A stretch of DNA of 64,000 bases, from contig NZ_BAABFA010000011.1 of NCBI RefSeq assembly GCF_039540515.1, positions 124,001-188,000 on the forward strand, read 5' to 3'. Positions 59,505-64,000 of the stretch are shown here, piece by piece; position 1 is the first letter of the stretch; each line of letters starts with the position of its first letter. The stretch is from Nemorincola caseinilytica. GTDB taxonomy: Bacteria; Bacteroidota; Bacteroidia; Chitinophagales; Chitinophagaceae. The notes beneath the pieces are model-generated. The model searched no databases and had not been told where the DNA came from. It saw only the letters and a list, made by a program, of their open reading frames with translations. The position numbers and the translations under genes were made by a program.

Positions 59505-61790
59505 ATGAACAAGCCTGGACTTCTTTTATTCATTGTACTACTGCTATCGCTTGCAGCGAGATCGCAGACCATAACCGGCCCCGGAACGATATGTGGGGGA
59601 AGTATCATTACTTATGCCGGATCGCCAGGAGGTGGTACATGGAGCATCACTCCTTCGCCGGTGGCCACCGTGAACCCTGCCACGGGCGGTGTAGAGGGCT
59701 ATAGCGCAGGTACTACCACGCTGACCTATACTATAGCAGGGGGAGCATTTACCACAATGCCCATAACTGTGCTGGCCGGCGCTACCATTACCACTACAGG
59801 CACCCGCAAAACATGTGTGGGCGGTACCATAACGCATGTGGGCGCCGGGCCCGGCGGTACATGGTCCATATCTCCGACGAGCGTAGCAAGTGTGTCTGGC
59901 GGCAGCGTACTGGGTATTTCGCCGGGTATAGCCACGGTGACATATTCGGTGTCATCGGGCTGTAGCGCTACGCTGACCGATACGATAGTGGCCGTACCAA
60001 CGGCCATAGGTGGTACGCTAAGCCTATGCGACGGCTCTACCACTACGCTTACCAATACCGTAACAGGCGGTACATGGAGTAGCGCTACACCTGCGGTGGC
60101 TACTGTAGGCGCTTTTACGGGTATCGTTACCGGGCTGATGCCCGGTACGGCTACCATTACCTATACTGTAGCGAGCGGCTGTACGGCTACGGCCGTGGTG
60201 ACGGTAACGGCATCGCCCACTATGACAGTAGGCAGTGGGGGCATGATATGCGTAGGCGCTACGGCTACAATAACAGGGTCGCCGACGGGTGGTGCGTGGA
60301 CAGTAAGTCCTCTTTCGGTGGCTACGCCATCTATGGGTGGAGTAACCGGTGTGAGCGCAGGTACCGCTACAGTGACCTATAGTGTAAGCGGATGTAATAC
60401 TACGTCTGTAGTGACCGTAATGCCTACCGCTACTGTTTCGGTGGGATCGGGCAACCTGTGCCTGGGCAGCCCATATACGGCATCGGCCACACCGGCCGGT
60501 GGTACATGGTCATCGTCCTCTTCTGCTGTGAGCATAGCTGCTGCTACCGGGGTGATGACGCCTGTGAGCGTAGGTACGGCCAGCATTACCTATACACTGG
60601 CATCGGGCTGCTTTGCTGTAGCCACTGTTACAGTGAATAGCCTTCCTACGGTATCGGCATCGGTGACACCGGCCGCCTGTGGCAATGGGTATACACTAAG
60701 CGGTAGCGGTGCATCTACCTATGTGTGGACGCCCGGTTTCGGCCTTTCGTGTTCGTCCTGCACATCGCCCACTACATCGCCCACCGGGCCTATGACCTAT
60801 TATGTGACGGGCTATAGCGCAGCAGGCTGTACAGACTCGGCAAGTATCTCCATAAGCGGCAACCGAATATATGGTCACATCAGTTTCAGCGGTATGGCGC
60901 CGGCATCACCGGCCATGAAGGTATGGCTGATACAGTACAACCCAACGGATAGCTCTATAACTGCTACAGATTCTATGAACAGTTGCCTGGATGGCGGCTT
61001 TCCCTATTACCAGTTCGATGGCAAGCCCGCCGGGAACTACCTGGTGAAAGCAAAACTGAACAGCGCTGTACCGGGTACCAGCGACTATATACCTACCTAT
61101 GGCGCATCTACGCCCAACTGGTATGCAGCAGCAACTGTAGCGCATGGTACAGGTACCAATGTGCAGGACATAACCATGATATATGGTACTGTACCATCGG
61201 GCCCGGGCTTCATAAGCGGTTATGTGTATTCGGGTGCAGGCAGGGGCACTGCTAGCGAGATACCTGTAGAGGGTATGATAGTGTTCCTGAAGAATGCGGC
61301 AGGCGATGTGCTGACCTATACCTATACCAATGCATTGGGTGCATACTCGTTCGGCAGCCTAGCATATGGGTCGTATGTTATTTATCCGGCAGAGCAGTCG
61401 TACTATACTACGCCGTCGGCCATCATAACGCTGAGCGCGGCAACACCATCTGCTACTGCAGTATCCTTCAAGCAATACACAACATCGGGCATTATACTCC
61501 CTTACATGTCGCCATCGGGCATCAATACCACTCTGCCAGACAATACGACAGGTGTATACCCTAATCCTGCGAGAGATCACCTGAACATAAAGACAGGTGT
61601 GGCCAGCGCAATGGAAGTGAGCCTGGTGCTTGCAGATGTGACAGGCAGGGTAGTATTTTCTTCCCTGGCCACCACGAATGAGAATGGTGAGCTGCGTGCA
61701 GATCTGACAAAGGTGCCTGCGGGGATGTATGTGATCCGTGTGACATCGGCACTGTATAACTATACCGGCAAGCTGCTGGTAGCCGAATAG
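59505..61790 (+). CDS. Exported Ig-like repeat protein with type-A T9SS sorting tail
   Basis: 761 residues. Signal peptide MNKPGLLLFIVLLLSLAARS. Residues ~25-390 carry five Ig-like (BIG2-like) repeats of ~72-80 residues, each with GGTWS, VATV, VTG and GTATITYTV blocks. A PKD-like domain follows (~390-450), then two beta-sandwich domains, one with prealbumin-like features (SGYVYSGAGRGTASEIPVEGM, YTNALGAYSFGSL). The final ~75 residues are a Por-type tail: GVYPNPARDHLNI and VPAGMYVIRV. A surface adhesin or stalk is likely. Confidence 0.87.
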   Translation: MNKPGLLLFIVLLLSLAARSQTITGPGTICGGSIITYAGSPGGGTWSITPSPVATVNPATGGVEGYSAGTTTLTYTIAGGAFTTMPITVLAGATITTTGTRKTCVGGTITHVGAGPGGTWSISPTSVASVSGGSVLGISPGIATVTYSVSSGCSATLTDTIVAVPTAIGGTLSLCDGSTTTLTNTVTGGTWSSATPAVATVGAFTGIVTGLMPGTATITYTVASGCTATAVVTVTASPTMTVGSGGMICVGATATITGSPTGGAWTVSPLSVATPSMGGVTGVSAGTATVTYSVSGCNTTSVVTVMPTATVSVGSGNLCLGSPYTASATPAGGTWSSSSSAVSIAAATGVMTPVSVGTASITYTLASGCFAVATVTVNSLPTVSASVTPAACGNGYTLSGSGASTYVWTPGFGLSCSSCTSPTTSPTGPMTYYVTGYSAAGCTDSASISISGNRIYGHISFSGMAPASPAMKVWLIQYNPTDSSITATDSMNSCLDGGFPYYQFDGKPAGNYLVKAKLNSAVPGTSDYIPTYGASTPNWYAAATVAHGTGTNVQDITMIYGTVPSGPGFISGYVYSGAGRGTASEIPVEGMIVFLKNAAGDVLTYTYTNALGAYSFGSLAYGSYVIYPAEQSYYTTPSAIITLSAATPSATAVSFKQYTTSGIILPYMSPSGINTTLPDNTTGVYPNPARDHLNIKTGVASAMEVSLVLADVTGRVVFSSLATTNENGELRADLTKVPAGMYVIRVTSALYNYTGKLLVAE

Positions 61791-61824
61791 AACATACTAC
61801 GGAAATATACCTTGCTTCATAGAT

Positions 61825-61861
61825 ACAGGACGGGCCACCCATTTGGGCGGCCCGTTCCTGT
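61825..61861. terminator. Bidirectional terminator between the Ig-repeat and SRPBCC genes
   Basis: ACAGGACGGGCC against GGCCCG-TTCCTGT, a 12-bp stem with one bulge and a 12-base loop, itself with a CCC/GGG pair. Confidence 0.7.
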
Positions 61862-61882
61862 ATGTGTAGTGAAAAAAGTTCA

Positions 61883-62311
61883 TTACTGCTGCCCCAGGTA
61901 AGTGGGTAGCGACCTGCCGATGATGTCCGTCCAGCCGGCCTCGAAGTTGTGGCGGGCAAGATCGGGGTTGGTGGTGCCGAATGTCTCCAACCCTGAGTGG
62001 GTAAGTTTTATTCGCGTGCCATTACCCTCCTCAGATAGCTCGAAGGTAACGAGCGACTCACCGGGATAACCATCGTAGCGCCAGGTGTAGGCTATCTTAT
62101 GCCCGGGTACTACTTCTGTTATGCGGCATAGGTGCAGGTATTGGTGTTCTTCCGTACCGCCCGTGAAGCTGAATTCGTACCCCACTTCTGCCCTGAAGCC
62201 CGGCAGATCGAAGTACCAATGCTTCATTTTTTCGGCATCAGTTATTGCTTCCCATACGGTATCTATGGGGCTGTTCAGTGTTCTTTCTATTACGAATGGT
62301 GTGGTGTTCAT
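61883..62311 (-). CDS. SRPBCC/AHSA1-like lipid-binding-fold protein (copy 2)
   Basis: 142 residues. FVIERTLNSPIDTVWEAITDAEKMKHWYFDLPGF and YTWRYDGYPGESLVTFELSEEGNGTRIKLTHSGLETF are typical of the AHSA1 (activator of Hsp90 ATPase homologue) branch of the START-like superfamily, which form a hydrophobic pocket. About half of its residues are identical to the next gene upstream, from which it is separated by one base. Both probably bind small hydrophobic ligands. No enzyme function can be named. Confidence 0.87.
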   Translation of the reverse strand: MNTTPFVIERTLNSPIDTVWEAITDAEKMKHWYFDLPGFRAEVGYEFSFTGGTEEHQYLHLCRITEVVPGHKIAYTWRYDGYPGESLVTFELSEEGNGTRIKLTHSGLETFGTTNPDLARHNFEAGWTDIIGRSLPTYLGQQ

Positions 62312-62312
62312 A

Positions 62313-62753
62313 TCAATTGTTTATCAGCTCCGTGGAAAGATATATTGTAAGTGCGTCGTCGAGGAATACTGCCCAGCCTTTCTCGAAGCTCTTCCTTTCG
62401 AGGTGGGGGTTGGTGGTGCCGAAAGTTTCCAGCCCTTCGTGGGTGAGCCGCAGGCGCGTCCTATCGCCCTCGGCAAAGAGCTCGAAGACGACATGCGATG
62501 TGCCGGGATGGCCATCGTACCGCCAGGTGTAGGAAAGTCTTTGTTCGGGTATGGCCTCTGTGACCTTGCAGATGTGCAGGTAGGTACTGCCTTCACAATC
62601 GGCATTGAAGCTGAATTCGTGCCCCTGTACGGGTCGGAAGTCGGCTATATCGAAGTACCATTGTTTCATGTGATCGCGATCGGCGATGGCCTGCCACAGC
62701 ATACTCGCCGGGGCATTGAATGTTCTTTCGATGATGAATGGATGTGTGTTCAT
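62313..62753 (-). CDS. SRPBCC/AHSA1-like lipid-binding-fold protein (copy 1)
   Basis: 146 residues from ATG 62753 (MNTHPFIIERTFNAPASMLWQAIADRDHMKQWYFD); the frame is open to 62783 but a promoter box sits at 62793-62800 and the family begins here. Same fold and blocks as the next gene (YTWRYDGHPGTSHVVFELF, RLTHEGLETFGTTNPHL), so the pair is a tandem duplication. The two differ mainly in their pocket-lining residues and last 15 residues. Confidence 0.87.
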   Translation of the reverse strand: MNTHPFIIERTFNAPASMLWQAIADRDHMKQWYFDIADFRPVQGHEFSFNADCEGSTYLHICKVTEAIPEQRLSYTWRYDGHPGTSHVVFELFAEGDRTRLRLTHEGLETFGTTNPHLERKSFEKGWAVFLDDALTIYLSTELINN

Positions 62754-62792
62754 TTTTGTAAGGTTTAAAAAATATGAAACCAAAAGGTTTCA

Positions 62793-62800
62793 CAAATGTA
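62793..62800 (-). promoter_or_regulatory. -7 box of the SRPBCC pair
   Basis: CAAATGTA on the plus strand (TACATTTG on the minus) fits TAnnTTTG, 39 bases before the start. Confidence 0.5.
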
Positions 62801-62906
62801 TACCTATTTCGCATTTCGCCAAATAATATTGTTAAAACAGGCATAAATAGCATTTGCAGATGCACTCATAAGCATGTCATGCGGGATAGCTGCCGCAGAT
62901 AACCCT

Positions 62907-62914
62907 TAATTTTG
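62907..62914 (+). promoter_or_regulatory. -7 box of msrA
   Basis: TAATTTTG fits TAnnTTTG and ends only 6 bases before ATG 62921, so the message is probably leaderless or nearly so. Confidence 0.55.
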
Positions 62915-62920
62915 AAGTAT

Positions 62921-63589
62921 ATGAAAAAGCTGATCCGTAACATGCTGCTATTTATTTTTGTAACAATGCAGCTACAGGCATGTGGGCAGAAGGATAACCT
63001 CCATACATCAAAAGCATTTCAAGAGATGAATACTACCGCAGGTACAGATAAGACACATAAGGAAGAGACGGCCACATTTGGCGGAGGCTGCTACTGGTGC
63101 GTAGAGGCACAGTTCCAGATGCTGAAGGGTGTGCGGCATGTGGAGTCGGGCTTTAGCGGCGGCCAGGTAGACGACCCTACCTACAAGCAGGTATGTGCAG
63201 GCAATACCGGCCATGCCGAGGTGGTGAACGTATATTACGACCCTGCGGTAATAAGCTATGACGAGCTGCTGGCCGCATTCTGGACATCGCACGACCCTAC
63301 GCAGCTGAACAGGCAGGGCAACGACATAGGTACACAGTACCGATCGGTGATATTCTACCACAACGAGGAGCAGAAACAAAAGGCCGAAGCCTACAAACAG
63401 AAACTGAACGAGGAGAAAGCATGGGACAAACCCGTGGTGACAGAGATATCGGCCTTCAAAAAGTTCTATGTAGCAGAGGACTATCACCAGAACTACTACA
63501 ACGAGAACAAGGACCAGCCATACTGCAAATTTGTGGTGGGGCCGAAGGTAGAGAAGTTCAAAAAGGTGTTCAAAGACAAGTTAAAGTAA
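62921..63589 (+). CDS. msrA: Peptide methionine sulfoxide reductase MsrA, lipoprotein form
   Basis: 222 residues from ATG 62921 (a TTG at 62912 overlaps the -7 box). A lipoprotein signal ends LQACGQ (Cys ~21), so the enzyme is exported and membrane-anchored. The catalytic domain starts TATFGGGCYWCVEAQFQMLKGV (nucleophile in GCYWC), has GHAEVVNVYYDP and TQYRSVIFYH, and ends EDYHQNYYNENKDQPYCKFVVGPK, where a Cys in YCK can act in recycling. It repairs oxidised Met in envelope proteins. No MsrB domain is fused. Confidence 0.95.
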   Translation: MKKLIRNMLLFIFVTMQLQACGQKDNLHTSKAFQEMNTTAGTDKTHKEETATFGGGCYWCVEAQFQMLKGVRHVESGFSGGQVDDPTYKQVCAGNTGHAEVVNVYYDPAVISYDELLAAFWTSHDPTQLNRQGNDIGTQYRSVIFYHNEEQKQKAEAYKQKLNEEKAWDKPVVTEISAFKKFYVAEDYHQNYYNENKDQPYCKFVVGPKVEKFKKVFKDKLK

Positions 63590-63621
63590 TGCGGCTCAGG
63601 GGCTATTATATAGGTAATGCC

Positions 63622-63629
63622 TAATTTTG
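63622..63629 (+). promoter_or_regulatory. -7 box of ispH
   Basis: TAATTTTG fits TAnnTTTG and ends 7 bases before the ATG at 63637. Confidence 0.5.
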
Positions 63630-63636
63630 CGCTGCT

Positions 63637-64000
63637 ATGAAGTCATTCAATGTGCCGGTACACTACCGGAGCCCGCTGGTGAGCGCCATAAAGAGGAAGC
63701 GTAAGGCCGACGATAAGATGAAGCGCGACCTGACGCCCACGGTACTGGACCTGGGTGCGCTGCAGGTGATACTGGCGCGCCATTTCGGGTTTTGCTACGG
63801 GGTGGAGAACGCTATAGAGATAGCCTTCAGAGCGGTAGAGGAGAACCCCGGCAAACGCATATTTCTGCTGAGCGAAATGATACACAACCCCGGCGTAAAT
63901 GCCGACCTGGTGGCCCGTGGGGTGCGTTTCATAATGGATACCAAAGGAAAGATGCTGCTGAACTGGGATGAACTGACGGCCGATGATGTGGTGATAATAC
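63637..64000 (+). CDS. ispH: 4-hydroxy-3-methylbut-2-enyl diphosphate reductase, 5' part
   Basis: The first 121 codons; the gene runs off the window. After an N-terminal extension (MKSFNVPVHYRSP...) comes LARHFGFCYGVENAIEIAF, the first cluster Cys in FCYGV, then IFLLSEMIHNPGVNADLVARGVRF, matching IspH/LytB. The enzyme uses a 4Fe-4S cluster for the last step of the MEP pathway, giving IPP and DMAPP. The long N-terminal extension fits Bacteroidota IspH. Confidence 0.92.
   Translation, partial: MKSFNVPVHYRSPLVSAIKRKRKADDKMKRDLTPTVLDLGALQVILARHFGFCYGVENAIEIAFRAVEENPGKRIFLLSEMIHNPGVNADLVARGVRFIMDTKGKMLLNWDELTADDVVII

Overview
The window looks like a chromosomal segment of a Bacteroidota bacterium, probably order Chitinophagales. 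This rests on several things seen in the sequence: promoters of the TAnnTTTG type in front of many genes, two proteins with type IX secretion sorting tails (one type A, one type B), TonB/ExbB/ExbD genes of the Bacteroidota arrangement, an L36 protein without zinc cysteines, heavy use of ATA for isoleucine, and almost no Shine-Dalgarno sequences. No phage, transposase, rRNA or CRISPR array is visible. Most of the window is ordinary core chromosome.

Layout. 1-6.9 kb: the end of a membrane glycosyltransferase-like TPR protein, a blaI/M56-peptidase pair under a striking double operator, map, an exported beta-rich protein and a Crp-type regulator. 7.0-9.5 kb: tRNA-Pro, tRNA-Ser, dnaA and an AT-rich gap that could hold an origin. 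9.5-19 kb: an S41 peptidase, an orphan sensor kinase, an AhpC/AhpD peroxide pair, a large type-B-sorted exported protein and an S46 dipeptidyl-peptidase. 19-23.3 kb: thioredoxin and a three-gene operon of exported proteins ending in an M64 metallopeptidase. 23.5-27.3 kb: an ECF sigma factor beside a 1042-residue protein that appears to cross both membranes. 27.4-33.9 kb: cardiolipin-synthase-like, TSUP exporter, heptose-7-phosphate kinase, amino-acid permease, OmpH/Skp, a small lipoprotein, GNAT and a TonB-domain protein. 34-37.2 kb: exbB-exbD-exbD-tonB. 37.5-41.8 kb: pyrophosphatase, VOC protein, CapD-like dehydratase. 42-46 kb: infA-rpmJ-rpsM-rpsK-rpsD-rpoA-rplQ. 46-64 kb: bestrophin, OmpA-like protein, polyprenyl synthase, phenylacetyl-CoA epoxidase genes paaA-paaB-paaC interrupted by a four-helix-bundle gene, Ogt, BatB/BatC, aspS, a type-A-sorted adhesin-like protein, duplicated SRPBCC proteins, msrA and the start of ispH.

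How genes work together. ExbB/ExbD/TonB energise outer-membrane uptake. AhpC and AhpD form a peroxide-reducing pair, with thioredoxin and MsrA as further redox repair. HldA, the CapD-like enzyme and the polyprenyl synthase point to envelope polysaccharide synthesis. The most interesting unit is the sigma factor with its very long partner: a short cytoplasmic segment, one membrane helix, about 745 residues of Thr/Asn/Ala-rich linker and an outer-membrane-barrel-like end. This matches the architecture reported for dual membrane-spanning anti-sigma factors in Bacteroides, and would let the state of the outer membrane control transcription directly.

Also notable are a family of palindromic intergenic repeats (two copies framed by terminal inverted repeats, like small non-autonomous mobile elements), a hairpin-flanked gene inserted into the paa operon, two small genes of 38 and 57 codons, an M56-amidase fusion lacking its expected catalytic glutamate, and a DnaA whose DNA-binding signature carries Phe where E. 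coli has Arg399.
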